Assembly (NCBI RefSeq): GCF_000717655.1
Contig: NZ_JNZY01000019.1
Location: forward strand, 62,001-126,000
Length of the DNA: 64,000 bases
Direction of reading: 5' to 3'
Source: Streptomyces katrae
Lineage (GTDB): Bacteria > Actinomycetota > Actinomycetes > Streptomycetales > Streptomycetaceae
The first letter of the stretch is position 1, and every line of letters begins with the position of its first letter. Shown in pieces: positions 24,749 through 33,409 of this stretch. A program made the translations under genes and the position numbers. The notes under the pieces were generated by a model. It saw only the letters and a list, made by a program, of their open reading frames with translations. It searched no databases and had not been told where the DNA came from.

Positions 24749-27190
24749 GTGCCTGAGCCAAGCAGCGCTGCGGGAAGCGCCACTGCGAGCAGCGCACCGC
24801 GCTCCCTCGCGGAGGCGCTGCGCGCCCGCGACGACGCATCCCTCGCCGCCCTGCTCCACGCACGCCCGGACCTGCTCGGCCCGGTGCCCGGCGACATGAC
24901 CCAGCTGGCGACCCGGGCCGGCACCCGCGCCTCGGTGGTCCGCGCGCTGGACCGGCTCGACCGTTTCGCCCTGCAGACCGCGGAGGCCCTCGCGGTGGCC
25001 CCGGACCCGTGCCCGTACCCGGTGCTGGAGTCGCTGCTGGCCGGCGAACAGGGCTCCACGGGCGAGGACAACGGGGCCCGCGCCGAACTCCCGCGCGCCC
25101 TGGCCACCCTCCGCGACCAGGCGCTGGTCTGGGGCGACGACGAGCGGCTCCGGCTGGTCCGCACCGCCCGCGAACTGCTCGCGCCGTCCGCCGGCCGGCC
25201 CTCTCCCACCGGCCTCGGCCCGACCGTCGCCGAGGCCACCTCCGGGATGTCGCCGACCCGGGTCCAGGAGATCGTGGCCGCCGCCGGGCTGCCCGCCACG
25301 CACGACCCGGTGTCCGCCGTGACCGCGCTGACCGGCCTGTTCGCCGACCCGGAGCGGATGTCGGCGCTGCTGGACGAGGCCCCGGCGGAGGCCCACCAGG
25401 TGCTCGGCCGGCTCGTGTGGGGGCCGCCGTACGGGGAGGTCACGCCGAACCCGACCGCGCCCGTTCGCTGGCTGCGCGACCGCGGGCTGCTGCTGCCGGC
25501 GTCGGCGCGGACCGTCGTACTGCCCCGCGAGGTGGCGCTGCACCTGCGCGGCGGCCTCGCACACCGGGTGACGGAACCGGTGGCCCCGGCGGTGCCCGCG
25601 GACCGTCAGCACCGTCCACAGCTTGTGGACGCCAATGCGGCCGGGCAGGCACTGGCGGCGCTGTCCACCGTCGAGGAACTGGTGAAGTCCTGGGAGCACA
25701 CCGGGCCGCCGGTGCTGCGGGCCGGCGGGCTGTCCGTACGCGACCTGAAGCGGACCGCGGCCACCCTGGACGCCACCGAGGCGACGGCCGCGTTCTGGAT
25801 CGAACTCGCCTACGCGGCCGGGCTGCTGGCCAGCGACGGGGAGGCGGACGAGCGGTACGCGCCCACCCCCGCGTTCGACGACTGGCTCGAACTCCCGCCC
25901 GCCGAGCGCTGGTCGGCCCTCGCCGTGGCCTGGCTGCCGGCCACCCGCACCGCAGGCCTGGTCGGCGATCAGGACTCCAAGGGCCGCACCCTGTCCGCGC
26001 TGGGTCCCGAACTCGACCGCTCCGCCGCCCCCGAGGTGCGCCGACGCGTCCTCGAGCTGCTCGCCGCCCTGCCCGAGGGGGGCTCCGCCGCCCCGGACGC
26101 CCTCCTCGCCCGGCTCGCCTGGGAGCGCCCCGTACGCGGGACGAGCGCGCTGCGCGCCCGCCTCGCCCAGTGGACGCTGACCGAGGCCGAGGTGCTCGGC
26201 GTCACCGGCCGCGGCGCGCTCGCCGCCCACGGGCGCGCGCTCCTTGAGCACCGCGACCCGGCGCCGCTGCTGGCACCGCTGCTCCCGGAGCCCGTGGACC
26301 ACGTACTGCTCCAGGCCGACCTGACGGCGGTGGCGCCCGGGCCGCTGCGCCGGGCCCTCGGGGATGTGCTGGCCGTGCTCGCGGACGTGGAGTCCAAGGG
26401 CGGGGCGACCGTCTACCGCTTCACGCCCGGCTCCGTACGCCGCGCCCTGGACTCCGGGCGGACGGCCTCCGACCTGCACGCCTTCCTCGCCGAGCACAGC
26501 ATCACGCCGGTCCCGCAGCCGCTGGCGTACCTGATCGACGACGTGGCCCGGCGGCACGGGCACCTGCGGGTCGGGGCGGCGTCCTCGTACGTGCGCTGCG
26601 ACGACGACGGCATGCTGAACGAGATCCTGGCCGACAAGCGGTCCGCCGGACTGGGGCTGCGGCGCCTCGCGCCGACCGTGCTGGCGGCGCAGGCCGAACC
26701 GGGAGCCCTGCTCGACGGGTTGCGGGCGATGGGCTACGCGCCGGCCGCGGAGTCCCGTACCGGCGACGTACTGGTCGCGCGGGCCGACGCCCACCGCACC
26801 CCGGCGCGTTCGGCGCCGGTCCCGGTGCCGGACGGTCCGCCGGTGCCGGACGCGACGCTGCTGGCGGCGGCCGTACGGGCCATCCGCGCGGGCGACCTGG
26901 CGGCGACGGCGGTGCGCAAGGAGCCGGCGACGGCACCCGTGGTGGCGGGCGAACTCCCCCGCACGAGCGCGGCGGAGACCCTGGCCACGGTGCAGGCGGC
27001 CGCGCTGACCGGGTCGGCGGTGTGGATCGGGTACGTGAACGCGGACGGCGCGGCGAGCCAGCGGGTCATCGACCCGGTCCGGGTCGAGGGCGGCTTCGTC
27101 ACCGGGTACGACCACACGGCGGACGAGGTCAGGACGTACGCACTGCACCGGATCACGGGGGTCGCGGAACTGGCGGAGGAGCACTTGTAA
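24749..27190 (+). CDS. XPB N-terminal (Helicase_C_3) domain protein with C-terminal WYL-like domain, no helicase motor
   Basis: 813 residues from GTG 24749, which has GGAGG at ideal spacing; ATG 24737 is an alternative. No Walker A or DExx motif is present. A segment at about 500-660 (VDHVLLQADLTAVAPG ... LHAFLAEHSITPVPQPLAYLIDDVARRHGHLRVG) aligns by eye with the N-terminal domain of the XPB helicase at 30544. The last ~70 residues (AVWIGYVNADGAASQRVIDPVRVEGGFVTGY ... YALHRITGVAEL) have the WYL fold pattern. NCBI-style names are helicase-associated domain protein. It may be a nucleic-acid- or nucleotide-sensing partner of XPB; this is inference. Confidence 0.75.
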   Translation: MPEPSSAAGSATASSAPRSLAEALRARDDASLAALLHARPDLLGPVPGDMTQLATRAGTRASVVRALDRLDRFALQTAEALAVAPDPCPYPVLESLLAGEQGSTGEDNGARAELPRALATLRDQALVWGDDERLRLVRTARELLAPSAGRPSPTGLGPTVAEATSGMSPTRVQEIVAAAGLPATHDPVSAVTALTGLFADPERMSALLDEAPAEAHQVLGRLVWGPPYGEVTPNPTAPVRWLRDRGLLLPASARTVVLPREVALHLRGGLAHRVTEPVAPAVPADRQHRPQLVDANAAGQALAALSTVEELVKSWEHTGPPVLRAGGLSVRDLKRTAATLDATEATAAFWIELAYAAGLLASDGEADERYAPTPAFDDWLELPPAERWSALAVAWLPATRTAGLVGDQDSKGRTLSALGPELDRSAAPEVRRRVLELLAALPEGGSAAPDALLARLAWERPVRGTSALRARLAQWTLTEAEVLGVTGRGALAAHGRALLEHRDPAPLLAPLLPEPVDHVLLQADLTAVAPGPLRRALGDVLAVLADVESKGGATVYRFTPGSVRRALDSGRTASDLHAFLAEHSITPVPQPLAYLIDDVARRHGHLRVGAASSYVRCDDDGMLNEILADKRSAGLGLRRLAPTVLAAQAEPGALLDGLRAMGYAPAAESRTGDVLVARADAHRTPARSAPVPVPDGPPVPDATLLAAAVRAIRAGDLAATAVRKEPATAPVVAGELPRTSAAETLATVQAAALTGSAVWIGYVNADGAASQRVIDPVRVEGGFVTGYDHTADEVRTYALHRITGVAELAEEHL

Positions 27191-27232
27191 AACCGCTCGC
27201 GGCGCGGCGTCCCCACCGAGCACCCTGGCCGC

Positions 27233-27826
27233 ATGCAAGAAGCACGCAACCACCGGCAGATCAGGGCCGCCCACACCGACACCACGGTGACGGTCTACCA
27301 GGCGTACGCACCCGCTCTGGGGCTGCCCGCGGCCCGCGAAGGCCGGTTCCCGCCCGCCTGGAAGCGGGAGCGGATGACATGGATCAAGCCGTCGTTCCTG
27401 TGGATGATGTACCGCTGCGGCTGGGCCGCCAAGGCCGACCAGGAGACGGTGCTGGCCGTCGAGATCACCCGCGAGGGCTTCGACCACGCCCTGCGCCACG
27501 CCTGCCTGTCCCACTACGAACCCGGCACGCACACCGACCGGGAGGCCTGGCAGCAGGCCCTGCGCGACTCCCCCGCCCGCGTCCAGTGGGACCCGGAGCG
27601 CGACCTGCACCTGAACCCGCTGGCCCACCGCTCGCTCCAGCTGGGCCTGTCCGGGCCGGCCTCGCGCGCGTACGCCGACGAATGGACGGTCTCGATCCGC
27701 GACGTGACCGCGCTGGCCCGCGAGATCCACGGCCTGGTCCGCTCCGGCGACGAGGCCGCGGCGCGGACGCTGCTGCCGCTGGAGACGCCGTATCCGGCGC
27801 CCCCGCTGGGGCACTTGGGCGCGTAG
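27233..27826 (+). CDS. DUF4291 family protein
   Basis: 197 residues. The conserved DUF4291 features are visible: IRAAHTDTTVTVYQAY near the N-terminus, MTWIKPSFLWMMYRCGWAAK at about 48-67, and the WDPERDLHLNPLAHRSLQLGL block at about 120-142. It is soluble and has no known biochemical role. ATG 27233 lies 42 nt after the WYL/XPB-like gene on the same strand, so it may be read from the same transcript. Confidence 0.85.
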   Translation: MQEARNHRQIRAAHTDTTVTVYQAYAPALGLPAAREGRFPPAWKRERMTWIKPSFLWMMYRCGWAAKADQETVLAVEITREGFDHALRHACLSHYEPGTHTDREAWQQALRDSPARVQWDPERDLHLNPLAHRSLQLGLSGPASRAYADEWTVSIRDVTALAREIHGLVRSGDEAAARTLLPLETPYPAPPLGHLGA

Positions 27827-28132
27827 CGGATCCGCACCGCGAAAGCGGAATGCGAACCATCGTTTTCCCAGTTCAGAAGGGGTGCGAGCGTCTCCGGTTC
27901 CTGTTGCAGAGCGGTGACAGACGGGCGATGGATCGGTGATCCACAATGTGTGAAGATCAGTTCATCGCAGCAAGCGGCCGAGGAAGCAGAACCGGCGCCG
28001 GAGCGAAAACCCGCACCACCCGCCACCGGCGCTCTGCCGCGGCACCTCGCACGTCCTCTTCCGTCTGCCCTGCCGGCTGCCACCGCTCTGCGCTGCTCGC
28101 CTGCCTTCGTGATTCCTTGGGGGGAGTCCACC
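27827..28132. other. Intergenic region upstream of LAQTG surface protein
   Basis: 306 nt. It contains an imperfect inverted repeat around TGATCCACAATGTGTGAAGATCA (about 27938-27960, given here in spans under 20 nt: TGATCC ... AGATCA), likely in the promoter zone, and a long leader. No gene or clear terminator was recognised. Confidence 0.4.
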
Positions 28133-29404
28133 ATGTCCGCTCGCACCGCCACCCGCCGCACCCTCCGCTCCGCGGCCGCCACCGCTGTCGTCGCCGCCGT
28201 CGCCGGTACCGTCCTCATGCCGCTGTCGGCGTACGCCGCTCCGGCCGAGGACAACCACCACGCACTGAAGATCACGATGGGCGCCCCGGTGCCGAGCGGC
28301 CCGCTGACCCGCGGCGGTGCGACGGAGACCTTCGAGCTGACGGCCACCAACACCACGGACAAGCCCAGCTCGTTCCACCCCTGGATCCTGGGCACCCCGA
28401 CCGGTTCCAAGCCGCTCGAGAAGGCTGACGTGATCTTCAAGGTCGAGGGCGTGACGGCGCCGGCGACCGACTCCTTCATTGGTCAGCAGGACGGCGAGTG
28501 GCAGGGCATGTTCCACCCGGCGGGCAAGAGCGGGGAGGGCTTCGAGATCCCGGCGGGCGCCAAGCTCACCTGGAAGGTCACGATCGGCCTCACCAAGAGC
28601 TACCCGTCCATCGACGGTGACTTCGCACTGCGCGCCACGAGCTACCAGGGCGAGGTCGCGCAGGGCGGCGACGCCACCCTGGTCTTCAAGGCCGAGCAGA
28701 CGGTCAAGACCCCCACCCTGGAGACCTGGTTCGACCAGATCAACCCCTGCCAGGACAAGACGCCCGAGTACCAGTGCCGCGAGATGGACCTGCGCTACCG
28801 CGCCACCGGTGACGGCGAGTTCGGCACGGCCCTGGCCACCTACCTGGAGAACCAGGTCAAGGGGGGCGCCCCCGAGGACGCCGACCTCCGCTACCAGCTG
28901 CAGGTCGACGGCCAGTGGAAGGACCTGTCGCAGAAGGACGGCTACCGTCTGCCCGACATCGCGAAGGGCTTCGGCAAGGCCTCCGGCGAGCGCAAGGTGC
29001 ACCTGCGCGTCAAGGTCGGCCCCAACGCGAAGCTGGCGAAGGAGACCACCGCCATCCTGTACGCGCCGGTCCGTCCGGCCGACGACAACACCTTCGCGTT
29101 CGCGACCGCCGAGGCCAGGTTCCAGATCGCCCCGGCCACCGCGACCACGTCGCCCTCGCCGACCCCGAGCAAGTCCGCCACGACGCAGCCGTCCACGAGC
29201 CCGTCCCCGTCGGCCTCGTCCTCCGCCACCGCGGTCGCCGCGGCGACCACCAACACCAAGGCCACCGGCGCCTCGGGCACCCTGGCCCAGACCGGCGCCG
29301 ACACGAACACCGGCCTGTACTCCGGCCTGGCCGCCGTCCTCGTCGCTCTCGGCGGCGGCGCAGCCTGGCTCGGCGCCCGCCGCCGCCGCGCGACGCGCGC
29401 CTGA
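28133..29404 (+). CDS. Secreted LAXTG-anchored cell-wall protein (class E sortase substrate)
   Basis: 423 residues from ATG 28133, behind GGGGGGAG. A twin-arginine-like basic N-terminus and hydrophobic core form a signal peptide ending at AYAAPA (about 36). The middle is beta-rich with Ig-like character (ELTATNTTDKPSSFHPWI) and a CQDK...YQC cysteine pair. A Ser/Thr/Pro linker (about 335-375) follows, then LAQTG (about 384-388), one membrane helix and the charged tail ARRRRATRA. That is the sorting signal used by sortase E in Streptomyces, where LAxTG replaces LPxTG. No sortase gene is in the window. It is likely displayed on the peptidoglycan. Confidence 0.88.
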   Translation: MSARTATRRTLRSAAATAVVAAVAGTVLMPLSAYAAPAEDNHHALKITMGAPVPSGPLTRGGATETFELTATNTTDKPSSFHPWILGTPTGSKPLEKADVIFKVEGVTAPATDSFIGQQDGEWQGMFHPAGKSGEGFEIPAGAKLTWKVTIGLTKSYPSIDGDFALRATSYQGEVAQGGDATLVFKAEQTVKTPTLETWFDQINPCQDKTPEYQCREMDLRYRATGDGEFGTALATYLENQVKGGAPEDADLRYQLQVDGQWKDLSQKDGYRLPDIAKGFGKASGERKVHLRVKVGPNAKLAKETTAILYAPVRPADDNTFAFATAEARFQIAPATATTSPSPTPSKSATTQPSTSPSPSASSSATAVAAATTNTKATGASGTLAQTGADTNTGLYSGLAAVLVALGGGAAWLGARRRRATRA

Positions 29405-29418
29405 TCACCCGCACCACG

Positions 29419-29453
29419 GAAGGGGCCCGGCACACCACGTGCCGGGCCCCTTC
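29419..29453. terminator. Bidirectional terminator after LAQTG protein gene
   Basis: A perfect 15-bp stem, GAAGGGGCCCGGCAC (29419-29433) / GTGCCGGGCCCCTTC (29439-29453), with the 5-nt loop ACCAC and a short T-rich end, between converging genes. Confidence 0.88.
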
Positions 29454-29460
29454 GCCGTGC

Positions 29461-29931
29461 TCACCGGGCGGCGTAATCGACGAGTTCCGCGTCGAACGGC
29501 CACACGTCACGGAGCCATCGCGTCACGGCCTCGTACAGCACCTTGTCGAGCGGCGCCCGGTCCGCCCGTACCCAGGAGCTGACGCTCACCCGCTCCGGCG
29601 CCTCTTTCCCCGGGTAGACGTAGAGACAGCCGATGACTTCGTCCCCCTCCAGGACGCTGTACGTGAACCCCTTCCGGTCCGCGAAGTCCCGCGCGTGCCG
29701 TGCCAGATCGGCCCGGTTCGCCTCGGCGGACATCCCCTCGACCGGCGGCCACCCCCGCCCCTGGAACCCGGGCGTGGCCCGCACGTGCGCGATGCTCCCG
29801 CTCCAGGCGGCGAGGTCCCGCTCGTTGTGCGCCTCCCCGAGCGGCTCGAGCCGGAACCCGTCCCCCTCGAACCCGAGCGGTACCTCGAACGTGTCGGCCC
29901 CCGGTACGAACAGCTGCTGATCATCACTCAT
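29461..29931 (-). CDS. GNAT-fold N-acetyltransferase-like protein
   Basis: 156 residues. The N-terminal segment FRLEPLGEAHNERDLAAW and the central strand YSVLEGDEVIGCLYVYPG fit beta 1 and beta 4 of the GNAT fold. The following VSVSSWVRADRAPLDKVLYEAVTRWL replaces the classical V-x-x-x-x-R-x-x-G acetyl-CoA loop with a weak version. The fold is therefore likely, but acetyl-CoA binding and the substrate are uncertain. It converges on the LAQTG gene across a strong terminator. Confidence 0.72.
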   Translation of the reverse strand: MSDDQQLFVPGADTFEVPLGFEGDGFRLEPLGEAHNERDLAAWSGSIAHVRATPGFQGRGWPPVEGMSAEANRADLARHARDFADRKGFTYSVLEGDEVIGCLYVYPGKEAPERVSVSSWVRADRAPLDKVLYEAVTRWLRDVWPFDAELVDYAAR

Positions 29932-30041
29932 GCGCCGACCCTACGCAGCCCCTCCGCGGGCGCGCACCGGACATCCGGCCGCCAGCACCCGCCCGTCCGG
30001 CCCGATCAGCAAGCCGGCGGGCAGCTGGGGGCTGGGTCCCC

Positions 30042-30305
30042 GGGATCCCGGTGGACGCCGCCGCCGTTGCGGAGGGCAAGCCCTCACCCGTCCCGTACCT
30101 GGCGGGCGCAGCCCTCCTCGGCGCCGCCCCCGAAGACTGCCTGGTGATCGAGGACGCCCCGTCCGGAGTCCGGTCCGGGCTGCGGGCCGGCATGACGGTC
30201 CGGACCGTCAACACCCCCGCCCCGGAGCCCGGCGCCCACCGCCACTTCCCCACCCTGCGCGAGGCCGCCCCCGCCATCCTCGCCTTCGTCGACAACGCTG
30301 CCTGA
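30042..30305 (+). pseudogene. C-terminal remnant of a HAD sugar-phosphatase-like gene
   Basis: The frame ending at TGA 30303-30305 gives VAEGKPSPVPYLAGAALLG...CLVIEDAPSGVRSGLRAGMTV. This is HAD motif III (GKPxPxPY) and motif IV (IEDAPSGVRSG) of the beta-phosphoglucomutase/sugar phosphatase group, ending LREAAPAILAFV. Motif I and the cap are absent: upstream in the frame there is only non-homologous, Arg/Pro-rich sequence and no plausible start. It is a gene fragment left by deletion of the 5' two thirds. Confidence 0.7.
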
Positions 30306-30543
30306 CCCGCTCCCCGAACGGCGGAGGCGAAGCTGCAGGACGTGAGCCAGTGGTCCCCGCCCTCCGCAAGCGCCTCGACGACCGGCGGGCGGGCCTCGGC
30401 CCCGTCGTGCGGTGAGCGGCGGCTCCCGTGGCGGCTCGTGCGCGGCCGGGGGCGATGGCTGTCCCCCTGCCAGGCGGATACGGCAGACTGGAGGTTTGGC
30501 CGTCCGCGCCCGGGCAGCCACCCCACGCAGGAAAGGGACGTTT

Positions 30544-32187
30544 GTGAACGGGCCTCTCATCGTCCAGAGCGACAAGACACTCCTCCTCGAGGTCGACCAC
30601 GAGCTCGCCGGCGCCGCGCGCCGCGCCATCGCCCCCTTCGCCGAGCTCGAGCGGGCCCCCGAGCACATCCACACGTACCGGATCACCCCGCTCGGCCTGT
30701 GGAACGCCCGGGCCGCGGGGCACGACGCCGAGCAGGTCGTCGACGCGCTCGTCGAGTTCTCCCGGTACCCCGTCCCGCACGCGCTGCTCGTCGACGTCGC
30801 CGAGACCATGGCGCGCTACGGCCGCCTCACCCTCTCCAAGCACCCCGTCCACGGGCTGGTCCTGACCAGCACCGACCGGCCGGTGCTCGAGGAGATCCTG
30901 CGGTCCAAGCGGATCACCCCGCTGGTCGGGGCCCGGCTCGACCCCGACACCGTGGCCGTGCACCCCTCCGAGCGCGGGCAGATCAAGCAGACCCTGCTGA
31001 AGCTGGGCTGGCCGGCCGAGGACCTCGCCGGTTACGTCGACGGCGAGGCGCACGCCATCGACCTCGTCGAGGACGGCTGGGCGCTGCGGCCGTACCAGCA
31101 GCAGGCCGTAGAGGGCTTCTGGCACGGCGGCTCGGGCGTGGTCGTGCTCCCCTGCGGCGCGGGAAAGACGCTGGTCGGCGCCGGGGCCATGGCGAAGGCC
31201 AAGGCGACGACGCTGATCCTGGTCACGAACACCGTCTCGGCGCGGCAGTGGAAGCACGAGTTGGTCAAGCGGACCTCGCTGACGGAGGAGGAGATCGGCG
31301 AGTACTCCGGCACCCGCAAGGAGATCCGGCCGGTCACCATCGCCACGTACCAGGTCCTGACGACGAAGCGGAAGGGCGTCTACCCGCACCTGGAGCTGTT
31401 CGACTCCCGCGACTGGGGGCTGATCCTCTACGACGAGGTGCACCTGCTGCCGGCGCCGGTGTTCAAGTTCACCGCGGACCTGCAGGCGCGGCGGCGGCTC
31501 GGCCTGACCGCGACGCTGGTGCGCGAGGACGGCCGCGAGTCGGACGTGTTCTCGCTCATCGGCCCGAAGCGGTTCGACGCGCCGTGGAAGGAGATCGAGG
31601 CGCAGGGATACATCGCCCCGGCGGACTGTGTCGAGGTCCGGGTGAACCTCACCGAGTCGGAGCGGCTCGCGTACGCGACCGCCGAGACGGAGGAGAAGTA
31701 CCGCTTCTGCGCGACGACGGCGACGAAGCGGAAGGTCACCGAGGCGCTCGTCGCCAAGCACCGGGGCGAGCAGACGCTGGTCATCGGGCAGTACATCGAC
31801 CAGCTCGACGAGCTCGGCGAGCACCTGGACGCGCCCGTCATCAAGGGCGAGACCTCGAACGCGCAGCGGGAGAAGCTCTTCGACGCCTTCCGGCAGGGCG
31901 AGATCAGCGTGCTGGTGGTGTCGAAGGTCGCGAACTTCTCCATCGACCTGCCCGAGGCCACGGTCGCGATCCAGGTGTCCGGCACCTTCGGCTCCCGCCA
32001 GGAGGAGGCCCAGCGCCTGGGCCGCGTGCTGCGCCCGAAGGCGGACGGCCACGAGGCGCGGTTCTATTCGGTCGTCGCGCGCGACACGATCGACCAGGAC
32101 TTCGCGGCGCACCGCCAGCGCTTCCTCGCCGAACAGGGCTACGCCTACCGGATCATGGACGCCGACGAACTCCTGACGACCGACTGA
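30544..32187 (+). CDS. XPB-type DNA repair helicase
   Basis: 547 residues from GTG 30544 with AGGAAAGGG upstream. The N-terminal domain (about 1-170; GPLIVQSDKTLLLEVDH, then YRITPLGLWNARAAG) precedes RecA-like domain 1 with Walker A GAGKT (about 205-209), the DEVH box at 297-300 and motif III LTATLVRED. RecA domain 2 ends with motif VI QRLGRVLRP. This is the bacterial/archaeal XPB group (superfamily 2, 3'-5' helicase) involved in DNA repair or transcription-linked remodelling. It is followed by a tetranucleotide repeat and the RelE-like gene. Confidence 0.92.
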   Translation: MNGPLIVQSDKTLLLEVDHELAGAARRAIAPFAELERAPEHIHTYRITPLGLWNARAAGHDAEQVVDALVEFSRYPVPHALLVDVAETMARYGRLTLSKHPVHGLVLTSTDRPVLEEILRSKRITPLVGARLDPDTVAVHPSERGQIKQTLLKLGWPAEDLAGYVDGEAHAIDLVEDGWALRPYQQQAVEGFWHGGSGVVVLPCGAGKTLVGAGAMAKAKATTLILVTNTVSARQWKHELVKRTSLTEEEIGEYSGTRKEIRPVTIATYQVLTTKRKGVYPHLELFDSRDWGLILYDEVHLLPAPVFKFTADLQARRRLGLTATLVREDGRESDVFSLIGPKRFDAPWKEIEAQGYIAPADCVEVRVNLTESERLAYATAETEEKYRFCATTATKRKVTEALVAKHRGEQTLVIGQYIDQLDELGEHLDAPVIKGETSNAQREKLFDAFRQGEISVLVVSKVANFSIDLPEATVAIQVSGTFGSRQEEAQRLGRVLRPKADGHEARFYSVVARDTIDQDFAAHRQRFLAEQGYAYRIMDADELLTTD

Positions 32188-32204
32188 CCGACCGACCGAC
32201 CGAC
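32186..32204. repeat. (GACC) tetranucleotide run after XPB stop
   Basis: Nearly five tandem GACC units begin inside the stop codon of the XPB gene (TGA 32185-32187). It is short and outside the coding part. Confidence 0.8.
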
Positions 32205-32277
32205 TGGCCGACTCCGGGCGTGGTGCCGGGCGCGAGCACTACGCTGGCAGGGACGTACGTCCGGCAAGGAGGGGCGC

Positions 32278-32559
32278 ATGCCGCACCAGGAGATCTACGA
32301 GGTCCTCTACACGGAGTCGGCGGGCCAGGCCCGGGACCTTCTGGACCCTGCGCGCCGTGCGTCCTTCGACAAGGCCGTCGACATCCTGGCCCGCGACCCC
32401 TACACCGAGCTGTCCCAGTCGATAGGGCCCGGCGAGCAGGATCGCGAGATCCGGCTGACCTCACAGATCGTGGCCGAGTACATGGTGTCGCGCGGGCGCC
32501 TGCTGCTCGTGGTGCTGCGGATCTTCGACGACGCGGACATCCTGCTGCCCGAGGGGTGA
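32278..32559 (+). CDS. Orphan RelE/ParE-like small protein
   Basis: 93 residues. The order Y-E-V-L-Y-T-E-S-A (beta 1), a helix to ARRASFDKAVDILARDPY, then DREIRLTSQIVAEYMVSRGRLLLVVLRIFDD (a beta hairpin and final strand) follows the RelE/ParE toxin fold. The ILARDPY segment is the typical 'L..dP' turn. No ribbon-helix-helix or AbrB antitoxin gene is adjacent, so this would be a solitary member. Its 3' end overlaps the convergent GT87-like gene by 99 nt. Toxin activity is unproven. Confidence 0.55.
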   Translation: MPHQEIYEVLYTESAGQARDLLDPARRASFDKAVDILARDPYTELSQSIGPGEQDREIRLTSQIVAEYMVSRGRLLLVVLRIFDDADILLPEG

Positions 32560-33330
32560 CCTTCGTACGGGGACCAGGACGAGGCCGGGCTTCGGGTCCG
32601 GGCGGCGGGCCGTCGCCGACCGGGCCAGGAGGGCGAGCAGGGGGACGGACCAGACCCACAGGTGCGGCCAGTCCAGCAGCAGGGCCCGGCCGGAGGCGGG
32701 CAGGTGCCGGGCCCAGAAGTCGGCGGACGCCTGCGGGAGGACGAGCAGCCCGAGCAGGGCGGTCCCGGCGAAGGCGCCCAGCGCCGTCAGCCCGGCCCGG
32801 ATCCGGCCGGTCAGCAGCAGGTACGGGACGAACAGCGCCGGGGTCAGGGTGATGCCGGCGGCCGTGCCCAGCGCGAAGCCCTTGCCGAGCGCGGCGCGGG
32901 GCCGGCGCAGGTCCCACAGGACCAGGCAGGCGAGCGCCAGGTTGACCTGTCCGGCGAGCAGGCTCTGGAACAGCGGTTCCGCCCACAGCCCGGCGATGGT
33001 CGCGGCCAGGACGGGCCCGGGCCGGGCCCGCAGTCCCGCGAGGCGGCAGGACATCAGGATCAGCAGGGCGAGCAGGCCGGCGTTGCCGAGGACGAAGACG
33101 GTCTTCAGGACGCCGACGGGCAGCCAGGCGGCCGGCGTGAACAGGATCGCCGCGAACGGCGGGTACGCGGCGGGAGGGCGCCACTCGGCGGCGCAGAACC
33201 CGTCGACGAGGCCATCGGCGATCGGGATGCGCAGCGCAATGCCGAGCACGCCGAGCACGAGGAGCGGGCCCGTGACCAGCACGTCGGCCAGGGGCGACGG
33301 CGGGGGGCTGGGATGGTGGCTCCGGGTCAC
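32461..33330 (-). pseudogene. Shortened GT87-type (DUF2029) mannosyltransferase-like gene, probably decayed
   Basis: The frame starts at GTG 33330 and gives about 240 recognisable residues of a polytopic GT87 protein: YPPFAAILFTPAAWLPV, then SLLAGQVNLALACLVLWDL, then GTAAGITLTPALFVPYLLLTGR. After FWARHLPASGRALLLDW the usual NQSL...-containing segment is missing. The sequence jumps to HLWVWSVPLLALLAR, normally the later 'HHWVW' helix. The C-terminal helices are also gone, and the end runs antisense into the RelE-like gene. Family members have about 400 residues or more, so this looks like a deletion derivative rather than a working enzyme. Confidence 0.6.
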
Positions 33331-33341
33331 GCGCGTGACCC
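33324..33341. promoter_or_regulatory. 18-bp perfect palindrome over the GT87-like start codon
   Basis: GGGTCACGCGCGTGACCC reads the same on both strands and covers the GTG start at 33328-33330. It looks like a regulator site, though about one such palindrome may be expected by chance in a window of this size and composition. Confidence 0.35.
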
Positions 33342-33409
33342 TAGTGGATCACCGCGCCCCCTCCGCCGCTATCCGGCCAGCCCGCTGCGCGGCGCAGCCG
33401 GGCCGCTGG

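Noticed and set aside
24590..27946. 1118-codon open frame antisense to the XPB-domain/WYL gene
   Set aside because: Composition is Arg/Gly/Gln-rich without motifs, and codon bias supports the plus strand.
30306..30543. Further coding remnant between the HAD fragment and XPB
   Set aside because: Short frames exist on the plus strand but none shows a recognisable motif; only the XPB ribosome site near 30530 is supported.
32186..32204. (GACC)n run as a phase-variation tract
   Set aside because: It starts at the stop codon and lies outside coding and promoter sequence, so length change would not switch a gene.
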